From Psychrobacter jeotgali (GTDB lineage Bacteria; Pseudomonadota; Gammaproteobacteria; Pseudomonadales; Moraxellaceae), in contig NZ_CAJHAF010000001.1 in NCBI RefSeq assembly GCF_904846315.1, positions 806,001 through 870,000 on the forward strand: a stretch of DNA of 64,000 nt, written 5' to 3'. Shown one piece after another: positions 55,006 to 63,866 of this stretch. The stretch's first letter is position 1. Every line of letters starts with the position of its first letter. The notes under the pieces were generated by a model that searched no databases, had not been told where the DNA came from, and was given only the letters and a program-made list of their open reading frames with translations. A program made the translations under genes and the position numbers.

Positions 55006-57435
55006 ATGCCAATGAGAAAAGCCGTGAGTCATCCCCATAATAATAAACAGCAGTCCCTCGATAATTCTAATAGCCTTGTTAACAATCACTCAAACAATGG
55101 TTCGCCATTATTTAGACAAGTTTGTGTGATTGGTCTCGGGCTTATCGGTGCCAGTCTTGCACAAGCGATTAAAGATAATAACTTAACTACGCGCTTGGTG
55201 GCAGTCGATAGGCATGAGCCTAGTATAGCTGCAGCGCTGGAGCAAGGTTTGCTGGACGCAGGTAGTGCTCACCTTGATGAGGTGGTCAATGGCAGTGACT
55301 TGATCGTTATTGCGGTGCCCGTCCAAGCAGTACAAGCTGTCTTTGCTGAGATTAAAACGGCGATGGATAGAGGACAGCTGGCCACCGACTGTGTCATTAC
55401 TGATGTCTGTAGTACCAAAGTCAATATTATTGAGGCGGCTAAAACAGTCTTTGCCTCCTTGCCTGCTGGGCTTCCTGTAGGCTTGGTGCCTGCCCATCCG
55501 ATTGCTGGTGCTGAAGATTCAGGGTATCATGCTCGCCGCAGTAACTTATTTATCAATCACAGTGTCATTATTTGCGAGCTACCGACCACTTCTCAGCTTG
55601 CCATTGCCCAACTAAGGCAGCTATGGGAGGCGGTAGGAGCTTCAGTAATTACCATGGAAGCTCATCACCACGATGCGATACTGGCGCATACTAGCCATTT
55701 ACCGCATTTGCTGGCTTTTAACCTTGTCGAGCAATTAGCCAGCCACGATGATAATTTGGATATGTTTCGCTATGCCGCTGGCGGGTTTCGAGACTTTACT
55801 CGTATCGCTGCTAGTGATCCTAAGATGTGGCATGATATATTTATCGCCAATCAACAGGCTATTGTCAGTGCTCTCGATGAATACAGTGTTTATTTGCAAA
55901 CGATGCGTCAGCTTATTATCGATAAAGATTCAACCGCCCTAATGGGACTTTTGGGCCGCGCGCAAGCCGCACGGAGACACTTTGGTCATATGCTAGCTTC
56001 CACCCCTTATACGGATACCTCTGCTATGTCAGCTTCTTATATTATTCCCCCTAAAAACAATAACAGCAATGCAGTCACCGGCACTATCGCTATTCCTGGT
56101 GACAAGTCTATCTCGCACCGTAGTATTATGCTTGGTAGTATCGCTGAAGGCGTTACCCACGTTACTGGATTCTTGGAAGGCGAGGACGCCTTAGCCACTT
56201 TGCAAGCATTTCGAGATATGGGGGTGACGATTGAAGGCCCTAATAAAGGAGAGTTGACCATTCACGGTGTTGGTATGCATGGTCTAAAACCTAGTAAAAC
56301 GCCGCTTTATATGGGCAATTCTGGTACCAGTATGCGCCTGCTAGCGGGCATTTTGGCCGCACAAAAATTTGATAGTGTTCTGACCGGTGATACCAGTTTA
56401 AACAAACGTCCGATGGAGCGTATTGCGGCTCCATTACGTGAAATGGGCGCTAAGATCCAAAGTACTGGTCATAGCGGCACCGCGCCACTTAGTATTACTG
56501 GGCGTGATAAAGTAGGTCAGCCACTACAAGGTATCGATTACGATATGCCAGTGGCGTCTGCACAAGTTAAGTCTTGCTTATTACTGGCAGGGTTATGGGC
56601 AAAGGGTACCACCACCGTTATTCAGCCTGAGATTAGCCGTGATCACACTGAACGTATGCTGTCCGCTTTTGGTTATGAGGTTACAGTTGAGGGCAACCGT
56701 ATCAGTGTTGAAGGCGGTGGCAAACTTACTGGTGGTGAGATTGCGGTACCTGCTGACATCTCGTCAGCGGCATTTTTTATGGTAGCAGCAGCTATCAGTC
56801 AAGGTAGCGAGTTGACTTTAACTCAAGTTGGTATCAATCCTACGCGTACCGGTATTATTGATATTCTAAAGCTGATGAATGCTGATATTACGCTAAGTAA
56901 TGAAACGCTTGTTGGCGGCGAGCCAGTAGCTGACATTACTATTCGCTCATCAAACTTACAAGGTATTGAGATACCAGAACAATTGGTACCACTTGCTATT
57001 GATGAGTTTCCAGTATTATTCATCGCCGCCAGCTGCGCAAAAGGCCGTACCGTACTAACGGGTGCCAAGGAGCTGCGGGTAAAAGAGTCTGACCGTATCG
57101 CAGTGATGGCAGACGGACTACAAACTCTTGGCATTGATTGTACGGTTACTGACGACGGTATGATCATTGAAGGAAAGGGTATCGAAGGCAAGGCTAGCAC
57201 TGATAAAGATAGCTCTGAAACTAATAATAGCCAACCTGTCTTTGGTGGTGGTTATATCGTCTCGCATCACGACCACCGTATCGCTATGAGTTTTGCCGTT
57301 GCCAGTCTACGCGCCTCCCAGCAAATCACCATTGAGGGCGTCGAAACCGTCAATACCAGCTTCCCCGGTTTTGCTGAGCTTGCCAATCAAGTGGGTATGG
57401 CGATTGAAGTAGATAATGGCGCTGATAGAGGGTAA
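55006..57435 (+). CDS. Fused prephenate dehydrogenase / EPSP synthase (TyrA-AroA)
   Basis: The 809-residue protein joins two enzymes. Residues about 37-310 are TyrA: VCVIGLGLIGASLAQAI, VPAHPIAGAEDSG and the AHTSHLPHLLAF helix. Residues about 345-805 are EPSP synthase: PGDKSISHRSIMLGSIAEG, GNSGTSMRLLAG, PVASAQVKSCLL, and RVKESDRIAVMADGL. A Ser/Asn-rich N-terminal 35 residues and a serine-rich loop around residue 735 are insertions. It couples tyrosine synthesis with the shikimate pathway step before chorismate. The ATG at 55006 lacks a strong ribosome site; ATG 55012 would be two codons shorter. Confidence 0.95.
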   Translation: MPMRKAVSHPHNNKQQSLDNSNSLVNNHSNNGSPLFRQVCVIGLGLIGASLAQAIKDNNLTTRLVAVDRHEPSIAAALEQGLLDAGSAHLDEVVNGSDLIVIAVPVQAVQAVFAEIKTAMDRGQLATDCVITDVCSTKVNIIEAAKTVFASLPAGLPVGLVPAHPIAGAEDSGYHARRSNLFINHSVIICELPTTSQLAIAQLRQLWEAVGASVITMEAHHHDAILAHTSHLPHLLAFNLVEQLASHDDNLDMFRYAAGGFRDFTRIAASDPKMWHDIFIANQQAIVSALDEYSVYLQTMRQLIIDKDSTALMGLLGRAQAARRHFGHMLASTPYTDTSAMSASYIIPPKNNNSNAVTGTIAIPGDKSISHRSIMLGSIAEGVTHVTGFLEGEDALATLQAFRDMGVTIEGPNKGELTIHGVGMHGLKPSKTPLYMGNSGTSMRLLAGILAAQKFDSVLTGDTSLNKRPMERIAAPLREMGAKIQSTGHSGTAPLSITGRDKVGQPLQGIDYDMPVASAQVKSCLLLAGLWAKGTTTVIQPEISRDHTERMLSAFGYEVTVEGNRISVEGGGKLTGGEIAVPADISSAAFFMVAAAISQGSELTLTQVGINPTRTGIIDILKLMNADITLSNETLVGGEPVADITIRSSNLQGIEIPEQLVPLAIDEFPVLFIAASCAKGRTVLTGAKELRVKESDRIAVMADGLQTLGIDCTVTDDGMIIEGKGIEGKASTDKDSSETNNSQPVFGGGYIVSHHDHRIAMSFAVASLRASQQITIEGVETVNTSFPGFAELANQVGMAIEVDNGADRG

Positions 57436-57453
57436 AAGTAAGGTTTAAGATAG

Positions 57454-57478
57454 CGGCTTTAAGTTCACGATAAAGCCG
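57454..57478 (+). terminator. Hairpin after tyrA-aroA, first of two
   Basis: CGGCTTTA at 57454-57461 pairs with TAAAGCCG at 57471-57478, then TTCTATTTT. Together with the hairpin at 57512 it probably ends the operon. Confidence 0.55.
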
Positions 57479-57511
57479 TTCTATTTTGGATTGACGATAA
57501 ATTCGTTCTTT

Positions 57512-57549
57512 AGCAATGTAGTGGTGCTAATTATCATCACTACATTGCT
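57512..57549 (+). terminator. Hairpin terminator after tyrA-aroA, second
   Basis: AGCAATGTAGTG at 57512-57523 pairs perfectly with CACTACATTGCT at 57538-57549 over a 14-base loop and is followed by TTTCTATTTTAATTT. Confidence 0.78.
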
Positions 57550-57670
57550 TTTCTATTTTAATTTCAATTGATTCTATTCTATAAATAGCAAGGTTGACGT
57601 CGTGTTAGTTTTTTATTAGTAAATAAAAAATAAATAGAGACGTCCTTGCTCTGATAAGTTGTTCTATCTT

Positions 57671-58612
57671 ATGACTACTCAAAATGTCATCAAAAAATCA
57701 GTGACTGCTGTCGCCACTACTAAACGCGGTATTATCACTGCGCTTATTGCGTTTTCTATTTGGGGAGCATTCCCTTTATATTTTAAACAGCTAGCCGCCT
57801 ACAATGCTACTGAGATTATTGGTCATCGCATTGTATGGACATTTTTATGTTTACTGGTAGTACTGATTGCCACCAAGCGTTGGCAATGGATAGAGACCCT
57901 TAAGCAAAATCCAAAGTGGATATTTATCACTTTTATATCGGGCCTTATTATTGCTACCAACTGGCTCACGTATGTATGGGCTGTGAATCACGACCAGATA
58001 CTAGAAGCCAGTTTGGGCTACTTTATTGGGCCTTTGGTTGGCGTTGCGTTATCGATGATTTTGTTTAAAGAGCGCCTACGTACGCTGCAATGGGTAGCTA
58101 TTGGTTTTGCTTTGTTATCGGTTGTTATTCAGGTAGTGATGTTGGGTAGTTTGCCATGGATATCGCTGATACTGGCTTTTAGCTTTAGTACCTATGGTAC
58201 CATTCAGCGTCAAACGCCATTTACCGCAGTCGATGCTATGTTTATAGAGACCGCAATGCTAGTGCCTATATGTGTCTGGTGGTTTTGGCAGGCAGATGTG
58301 GTGAGTAGTCAGATTAGCTTTTGGTTCACCTCTAATATTTGGTTATTGATGCTGGCAGGTCCGGTGACCTTAATTCCTTTATTACTATTCAATAAATCAA
58401 CTAAGCTGGTCGCTTATAGTATATTAAGTTTTATGAACTATTTGACCCCGACCTTTATCTTCTTCTTGGCGGTATTTTATTATAAAGAGCCCTTTGACTT
58501 ACATCGTTTAGCCGTATTTGGTCTGATTTGGCTCGGGTTGCTATTATTTAGCATAGATTTATGGCGTCATCGCCCTAGTAAGCAGCTCAAAGCTCTAGTT
58601 AGTACTAAATAA
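57671..58612 (+). CDS. rarD: RarD-type EamA transporter
   Basis: The 313-residue protein has ten hydrophobic helices and matches RarD: GIITALIAFSIWGAFPLYFKQLAAY, EIIGHRIVWTFLCLL, the NWLTYVWAVNHDQILEASLGYFIGPL stretch and a C-terminal basic tail. It belongs to the drug/metabolite transporter superfamily; the substrate is unknown (chloramphenicol was proposed for RarD in older work). ATG 57671 was preferred over an in-frame TTG at 57659. Confidence 0.9.
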   Translation: MTTQNVIKKSVTAVATTKRGIITALIAFSIWGAFPLYFKQLAAYNATEIIGHRIVWTFLCLLVVLIATKRWQWIETLKQNPKWIFITFISGLIIATNWLTYVWAVNHDQILEASLGYFIGPLVGVALSMILFKERLRTLQWVAIGFALLSVVIQVVMLGSLPWISLILAFSFSTYGTIQRQTPFTAVDAMFIETAMLVPICVWWFWQADVVSSQISFWFTSNIWLLMLAGPVTLIPLLLFNKSTKLVAYSILSFMNYLTPTFIFFLAVFYYKEPFDLHRLAVFGLIWLGLLLFSIDLWRHRPSKQLKALVSTK

Positions 58613-58749
58613 AAAAGTACAATAATTGCCCCTATTATTAACTATCTAAAATTCAGCCTACAAGTAATTCATGTTAGGTTAAGTGTTAGGCAATAATTAT
58701 AATTAATCTAAAACAATTTTAACCTTAATACGAATACCAAGGACAAAAA

Positions 58750-59145
58750 ATGCTATCTACCGAAGCTGACGTAGTATTTATAAAAGGCTTAAAAGTTGAA
58801 GCCGTGATAGGCGTTTATGACTGGGAGCGCGCTATTACTCAGCCGTTACTTATTGATATTGCGCTTGAAACTGATATCAGCAAAGCGGCTATATCAGATG
58901 AGGTTAAAGACGCTTTGAATTATAAAGCGGTATGTGACGATGTTAGCGAGTGGTGCAAAGCTATCAAAGCCAAGCTGCTTGAGCATTTAGCTGAAAAAAT
59001 TGCCGATAAGTTACTAAGCAAATATTCTTGCCAAAAAGTTACGTTGAGCTTGGCTAAACCAACAGCTATTCAAGCAGCAGACGCAGTAGGGGTGCAGATT
59101 ACGCGCTTTGCTAAAGCGGCTGAAAACACATCTGATGATAAGTAA
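58750..59145 (+). CDS. folB: Dihydroneopterin aldolase
   Basis: The 131-residue enzyme makes hydroxymethyl-dihydropterin from dihydroneopterin in folate synthesis. Signatures include DVVFIKGLKVEAVIGVYDWERAI, the LNYKAVCDD segment, and the LSLAKPTAIQAADAVGVQI end. The catalytic tetrad region is consistent with FolB. The downstream folK overlaps it by 11 bases. Confidence 0.93.
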   Translation: MLSTEADVVFIKGLKVEAVIGVYDWERAITQPLLIDIALETDISKAAISDEVKDALNYKAVCDDVSEWCKAIKAKLLEHLAEKIADKLLSKYSCQKVTLSLAKPTAIQAADAVGVQITRFAKAAENTSDDK

Positions 59146-59716
59146 AAATGCCATTGATTGGGACGGCTCAAGTGCTTTGGGCGCTTTAGATTTGGCGGCT
59201 ATAAAAATAGTTCCGCCTGAGGCGCTACAACAGCAATCAGTGAGCGCTGTATTGTTAGCGTTAGGCAGCAATTATCAAGCCCAATACTATTTGCCACAAG
59301 TTCGTAAAAAGCTAGCAACGCTAGGGCAAATACAGCTTTCTACCCCTTTTCAAAATTCTGATTTTACCGCTACTCTAGAGCAGCCAAAGCCTGATTATAC
59401 CAATCAATGTGTGTATTTAGTATTGACAGAAAATATGACTTTAAGCGAGTTGCAGCAAACTTTTAAAAAATTCGAAGTGGACTGCGGCAGGCAGCGTGCG
59501 TCTGAAGTAACAGAAAAAAATTCAATAAAAATAGTGCCCATGGATATTGATATTTTACTTATCAAACCGAGTACAAATAAAAATAGCCTAAGCAAAAATT
59601 CAATAAACCGTTATAATAATAAAAATGGGGAGGAGTGGGTAATTATGGCTAACCGTTATCCGTTTAAAGCGCATGAGATTATTGGGTTAGAGGAGCTAAC
59701 TTTAATTGAGTATTGA
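59135..59716 (+). CDS. folK: Hydroxymethyldihydropterin pyrophosphokinase (FolK), divergent
   Basis: The 193-residue protein has the HPPK opening VLLALGSN, a FKKFEVDCGRQR segment matching the typical E-x3-GR-x-R motif, and VPMDIDILLI (metal-binding DxDIL). The start at ATG 59135 overlaps folB, implying coupled translation; a TTG at 59108 is in frame. Unlike most HPPKs, an unusually long N-terminal stretch (MISKNAIDWDGSSALGALDL) precedes the domain, and no clear PHP-x-R-x-F motif ends it, although KAHEI near the end is related. Activity is likely but weaker sequence conservation should be noted. Confidence 0.8.
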   Translation: MISKNAIDWDGSSALGALDLAAIKIVPPEALQQQSVSAVLLALGSNYQAQYYLPQVRKKLATLGQIQLSTPFQNSDFTATLEQPKPDYTNQCVYLVLTENMTLSELQQTFKKFEVDCGRQRASEVTEKNSIKIVPMDIDILLIKPSTNKNSLSKNSINRYNNKNGEEWVIMANRYPFKAHEIIGLEELTLIEY

Positions 59717-59734
59717 GAAACAGATAGCAAGTAG

Positions 59735-59801
59735 GTAGGGTGCGCCCAGCGCACCGATAAAAAACTTATATCATGATATTGGTGCGCTGGGCGCACCCTA
59801 C
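59735..59801. repeat. BIME-like pair of GTAG-footed REP hairpins
   Basis: GTAG at 59735-59738 is followed by the hairpin GGTGCGC-CCA-GCGCACC (59739-59755). At 59781-59801 a perfect reverse-complement copy appears, ending in CTAC. Both GTAG feet face outward, giving two REP-like hairpins in inverted orientation separated by 25 A/T-rich bases. Confidence 0.85.
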
Positions 59802-59818
59802 GCGCTTGATGCTAAAAA

Positions 59819-59841
59819 GCTGGGTTAAAAACCCAGCCTAC
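59819..59841 (-). repeat. Third GTAG-footed REP-like hairpin
   Basis: On the minus strand, GTAG is followed by GCTGGGTT-TTT-AACCCAGC. It lies 17 bases from the inverted pair and has a different stem but the same tetranucleotide foot. Confidence 0.78.
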
Positions 59842-59888
59842 GCAAAAATTAGATGTTTAACAGCTCTAAGCGCTTTGTTTTTTATTAG

Positions 59889-60623
59889 CTACTGCGCCGT
59901 CAAACCTCCGTCAACCACAAATTCTGAACCGGTTGAATAGCTTGAGTCATCGGATGCTAAGAATAGCACCATACCGCTGACTTCTTCAGCCTCTGCAACA
60001 CGCTTCATAGGAATGGTTTTGGCAAAAGCCTCGACGGCATCTTTGGTATCGCCTTGAGAGATCATTGGAGTAGCAATGACGCCGGGGTGGATAGAGTTAA
60101 CCCGAATGCCGTGAGGCGCACATTCTAAGGCAGCCGCTTTAGTCATACCCCGTACCGCAAATTTAGAATCGGTATAGCCGATGGCACCGCCGACCAAACC
60201 ATTGATCGATGAGATATTAATAATGGAACCTTGTTTGGCTTTTTTCATCGATGGAATAACTGCTTTCATACCCAAAAATACCGAAACTTGGTTAATCTCA
60301 AGGATCTTACGGTAGTCCTCTACCGAGGTGTCCAAAATTGACTTATGGGTAGTGATACCGGCGTTGTTTACTAGTACATCAATTTTATTAAATTTGTTCT
60401 CGGTTTGTTTAACCACTTTATTCCAATCTTCTTCGCTGGTAACATCTTGCTTAACAAACAAAGCGTTATCGCCCAGCTCTTTTGCCAGTGCTTCGCCTTT
60501 TTCACTATTGATATCGGTCAAAACTACTTTTGCACCTTCGTTTATACATAAACGGGCATGAGTCTCGCCCATACCTTGAGCTGCGCCGGTAATGATGATA
60601 ACTTTGTCTTGTAAACGAGCCAT
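59889..60623 (-). CDS. SDR-family oxidoreductase, hydroxysteroid/glucose-dehydrogenase-like
   Basis: The 244-residue classical SDR has VIIITGAAQGMGETHARLC, NNAGIT, INISSINGLVGGAIGYTDSKFAVRGMTKAAALE (catalytic S, Y, K), and HPGVIATPM. It resembles 3-alpha(20-beta)-hydroxysteroid or glucose 1-dehydrogenases that use NAD. Substrate unknown. AGGAG upstream supports ATG 60623. The REP-like cluster lies at its 3' side. Confidence 0.88.
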   Translation of the reverse strand: MARLQDKVIIITGAAQGMGETHARLCINEGAKVVLTDINSEKGEALAKELGDNALFVKQDVTSEEDWNKVVKQTENKFNKIDVLVNNAGITTHKSILDTSVEDYRKILEINQVSVFLGMKAVIPSMKKAKQGSIINISSINGLVGGAIGYTDSKFAVRGMTKAAALECAPHGIRVNSIHPGVIATPMISQGDTKDAVEAFAKTIPMKRVAEAEEVSGMVLFLASDDSSYSTGSEFVVDGGLTAQ

Positions 60624-60822
60624 GATGTCTCCTAGTATTTTATTTATAATTTATGTTTTCAGTAGATATTAACTAACTATTATAAGCCATAATCACTATT
60701 CTTTAGGTAATGAAGCTTAAGGTCTTGTCTTAGATAGGTAAACCCGCTAGAAGTATTTGCAAGGCTAATGCTAAATATTAGATTGGAAGTAAAACTCAGA
60801 CCTCTAAAAAAAGGAGTTATTG

Positions 60823-61359
60823 ATGTATAAAGAGATATTAGATTTTTGTTTTAATGAAGCCGGTAGTCAAAAGTTTTTTGAAAAAGACTTGGAGTTTGAT
60901 CGAATACTGATAGAGCGCTTTACTACCGTACTTGAGAGAGCTGCCGCGGCAGAATTTTATACTTGGCGCGCGAGTCCTCAGGGACGTTTGGCTGAGATTA
61001 TTATATTAGACCAGTTTTCACGTAATATTTACCGCGATACGCCGGCCGCTTTTGCGCAAGACCCGATGGCGCTGACTTTAGCGCAAGAAGCGGTAGCAGC
61101 GGGCTTATTGGAGGAATTGAAGTTTGAAGAGCGCAGATTTCTACTCATGCCTTATATGCATAGTGAGTCGAAGCTGATTCATCATGAGGCCGAAAAGCTA
61201 TTTAAGCAGTACACTAATGATGAAGTATATGGCTTTGAGATCAGGCACAAAGTCATTATAGATCGCTTTGGCCGTTATCCGCATCGCAATGAGATTTTGG
61301 GCAGGGTATCTACGCCTGAAGAGCTGGTATTTTTAAAGCAGCCGGGTTCGTCGTTTTAA
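60823..61359 (+). CDS. DUF924 family protein
   Basis: The 178-residue protein belongs to DUF924, a TPR-like helical family of unknown function. Typical phrases are ILDFCFNEAG, GRLAEIIILDQFSRNIYRDTP, FLLMPYMHSES and IIDRFGRYPHRNEILGR. AAGGAG six bases before the ATG at 60823 sets the start. It is monocistronic. Confidence 0.9.
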   Translation: MYKEILDFCFNEAGSQKFFEKDLEFDRILIERFTTVLERAAAAEFYTWRASPQGRLAEIIILDQFSRNIYRDTPAAFAQDPMALTLAQEAVAAGLLEELKFEERRFLLMPYMHSESKLIHHEAEKLFKQYTNDEVYGFEIRHKVIIDRFGRYPHRNEILGRVSTPEELVFLKQPGSSF

Positions 61360-61388
61360 GGGTTATCAATTGGAAATAGCAATATACT

Positions 61389-61835
61389 CTAAACAGAGCT
61401 ATCCACTTTAGCAGCCTGATTCGGTAAGGTGAAAATAGTATCGAAACCTAGCGTAAATAAGAAGGTGTAGACTAAAAAAGCAAGAGTAAGTGATATCTCC
61501 ATAGTCAGTGCCATCCATATGCCAACCCCGTACCAAATCATATAAAGCGGCAAGCAAACCAAAGTCAAGCCGCCCTCAAAGCCTATAGCATGAATGCTGC
61601 GAATGAAAAAGGTGCGCTTGTTAATTTGTTTACGCCTCTCCCAATATTCGAAAAGTGTATTGTAAATAAAATTCCACGCTACAGCAGTACTGGCAATAAT
61701 CATTGCTAGGATTAGGGATTGCTGGGTATCGCCGCCGCTTAATACCACTAGAATAAGGGTAGTAAGCATGACCGCGAAGATCTCAAAAAGCGTGACGTAT
61801 AGAACACGGCGTTTGATAGGGCTTAAAGTAATCAA
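61389..61835 (-). CDS. PACE-family (AceI-like) efflux transporter
   Basis: The 148-residue protein has four transmembrane helices and the paired bacterial transmembrane pair domain: KRRVLYVTLFEIFAVMLTT, WNFIYNTLFEYWE in the first repeat and RSIHAIGFEGGLTLVCLPLYMIWY in the second. Members export chlorhexidine, acriflavine and polyamines. The signature Glu in the first helix (LFE) is conserved. It is adjacent to cysE on the same strand, 90 bases downstream. Confidence 0.88.
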   Translation of the reverse strand: MITLSPIKRRVLYVTLFEIFAVMLTTLILVVLSGGDTQQSLILAMIIASTAVAWNFIYNTLFEYWERRKQINKRTFFIRSIHAIGFEGGLTLVCLPLYMIWYGVGIWMALTMEISLTLAFLVYTFLFTLGFDTIFTLPNQAAKVDSSV

Positions 61836-61927
61836 TTAAAACTCCAATGAGCCCTGATAGACTTATTAGTAAAAGTAGGCTTTTACCAGCTAGATAATAT
61901 AAGTCTTATAAATCCTACTTATAAAAT

Positions 61928-62842
61928 TTACTTTTGCTCAGCGCCTGAGCTGTCCATATCATCTTGTCCGATAACATCTAAGTCCTCTAAGCATAATTTC
62001 TCATACTCTTTGGTACAAAAGTTAGGATCAATCTTGCACATGGCGGCTTGCAGTTGATCTAGTCGATTTTCAGACTGCTGGATATGCTCGAGCATTTTAG
62101 CAAAAGCTTCAGCAACTGGATCTTGCGAGTAAGGATCGATACCGTAAGCTCGGAATGCCGTTTCCCGGGTGGTGCTAGGCTCTGTTACTTTATCTTGAGT
62201 AGTCTCTTGTTGGCTATCAGTAGTTTTAGCAGGGGTTTTTTCTTGAGTAGTCGCTGTTTTAGAAGGGATAGGGTTACCTTTTTCGTCATGATAATCAGAT
62301 ATCATGCGTGCCGCACTGCCTACCATAGTGGCATTTGCGGGTACTGGCTTAACTACCACCGCATTAGAGCCGATTTTGGCATTTTTGCCAACAGTGAAGG
62401 GTCCCAAAACTTTAGCGCCCGCACCTACCGTCACGCCATCTTCTAAAGTAGGATGACGCTTACCATTATTTTGTGAGACCCCGCCAAGAGTCACCCCATG
62501 GTATAAGGTTACGTCGTCACCAATCTCAGCAGTTTCACCAATAACTACACCCACTCCATGATCAATAAAAAATCGTTTACCAATTATGGCAGCAGGATGA
62601 ATCTCAATTCCGGTAATAATACGGGAACCATAGGAGAGGGCACGCGCTGCGAGTTTTTGTTCATTTTGCCATAGACAGTGCGCTCCGCGGTGTAAAATCA
62701 GAGCGTGAATACCAGGATAAGTTAAAATCACCTCCAAGCTGTTACGAGCAGCAGGATCGCGGTTAAATACCGCATCAATGTCTTCTTTTAGGTCATTTTT
62801 AATGCTGATAAGCGATTTAAAAAAGGTGGCTGGTAATGACAT
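61928..62842 (-). CDS. cysE: Serine O-acetyltransferase with C-terminal extension
   Basis: CysE/EpsC acetylates L-serine to start cysteine synthesis. The 304-residue protein has an N-terminal helical part ([29 protein letters not shown]), hexapeptide repeats ([41 protein letters not shown]) and the catalytic histidines in these repeats. About 100 extra residues after the beta-helix are Thr/Gln/Lys-rich and then helical, beyond the usual length. The usual C-terminal tail that binds CysK is not obvious. Confidence 0.92.
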   Translation of the reverse strand: MSLPATFFKSLISIKNDLKEDIDAVFNRDPAARNSLEVILTYPGIHALILHRGAHCLWQNEQKLAARALSYGSRIITGIEIHPAAIIGKRFFIDHGVGVVIGETAEIGDDVTLYHGVTLGGVSQNNGKRHPTLEDGVTVGAGAKVLGPFTVGKNAKIGSNAVVVKPVPANATMVGSAARMISDYHDEKGNPIPSKTATTQEKTPAKTTDSQQETTQDKVTEPSTTRETAFRAYGIDPYSQDPVAEAFAKMLEHIQQSENRLDQLQAAMCKIDPNFCTKEYEKLCLEDLDVIGQDDMDSSGAEQK

Positions 62843-62945
62843 ACAGAGTCCTGTCTATTTGCAGATTTGGTTATATATTGAGTTTAAATATAGCGACATA
62901 CTATAAAATATAAGCAATTTCACTGATTATTGCTAGCTTATTTAG

Positions 62946-63866
62946 CTAAATTTTTGTGAGCTTGGCGATAAGGGCGCTTAACAGTTGATACTCTTTTTGA
63001 TCCAGTTGCAACCTTGATCCCATACGAGATAAGCGTGATGGCAGTGCTTTTAGGTGTTCGCTATCCGCAAGATTACGCTGAATCATAAGCTCGGTCATAC
63101 GCTGGGTAAGCTGTTGTAATTGCTGCTGGCTGATAGCGGGCTCATCCCATTGTTGACGTACATAAGTATCGAGTGTTGGTGAAGCTAGACTAGCGTTATT
63201 ATCTTTATCGCTATCATGGCGGGTAACATGAGTTTGTGCATAAGCAAAGATAAAGCTAGCAATCACTTGTACCGCTGACGCTACATTAAGCACTGGATAG
63301 TTTGGATTGGCATCGATTTGAATATGATAATCAGCGTAAGACAATTCTTCATTGGTCAGACCGCGATCTTCACGGCCGAATAAGATAGCAATATTAGGTT
63401 TGTTGTTCGTTGAAGCCGCCTCAATCGAATCTTGGGAGAAGTGTTGTGTATTCTGTTGTTTATAGAGCGCACTTTGTTTATCAATAAAGCTGAGCATGAT
63501 TTTGGCGGCTTCAGTAGGCGTAACTACCGGGCGCGGCAAATGCCGACTGCGACTACTAGCGGCAAAAACCAGTTGGCAATCGCTAATGGCTGTCTCTAAA
63601 GTGGGACTGGTAATAGCTGCTGCCAAAACTTCACTGCCACCTGCGGCATGTGAGACACTAGTTTCATCGATAGGTAGTTTAGGATCAACGACTGTTAAGC
63701 GTGATAGTCCCATGGTGTGCATGGCGCGTGCTGCTGAGCCAATATTGGCAGGCAAAGTGGTGTTGACCATCACTACTTGTAAGCAGGACAGATAATCATC
63801 GATGCTAAAAGCGGATGGGGTTGAAGATAATGGTGTCAAAGGGAGCGATACAGAAGAGGGACTCAT
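62946..63866 (-). CDS. trmJ: tRNA (cytidine/uridine-2'-O-)-methyltransferase TrmJ
   Basis: The 306-residue SpoU-family enzyme methylates the 2'-O of nucleotide 32 in tRNAs. Motifs are VMVNTTLPANIGSAARAMHTMGLSRL, the AdoMet-binding ILFGREDRGLTNEEL and YPVLNVASAVQVIASFIFAYA. C-terminal 90 residues form a helical extension typical of TrmJ. Its ATG shares one base with the TAA of the upstream gene (TAATG), so translation is coupled. Confidence 0.93.
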   Translation of the reverse strand: MSPSSVSLPLTPLSSTPSAFSIDDYLSCLQVVMVNTTLPANIGSAARAMHTMGLSRLTVVDPKLPIDETSVSHAAGGSEVLAAAITSPTLETAISDCQLVFAASSRSRHLPRPVVTPTEAAKIMLSFIDKQSALYKQQNTQHFSQDSIEAASTNNKPNIAILFGREDRGLTNEELSYADYHIQIDANPNYPVLNVASAVQVIASFIFAYAQTHVTRHDSDKDNNASLASPTLDTYVRQQWDEPAISQQQLQQLTQRMTELMIQRNLADSEHLKALPSRLSRMGSRLQLDQKEYQLLSALIAKLTKI

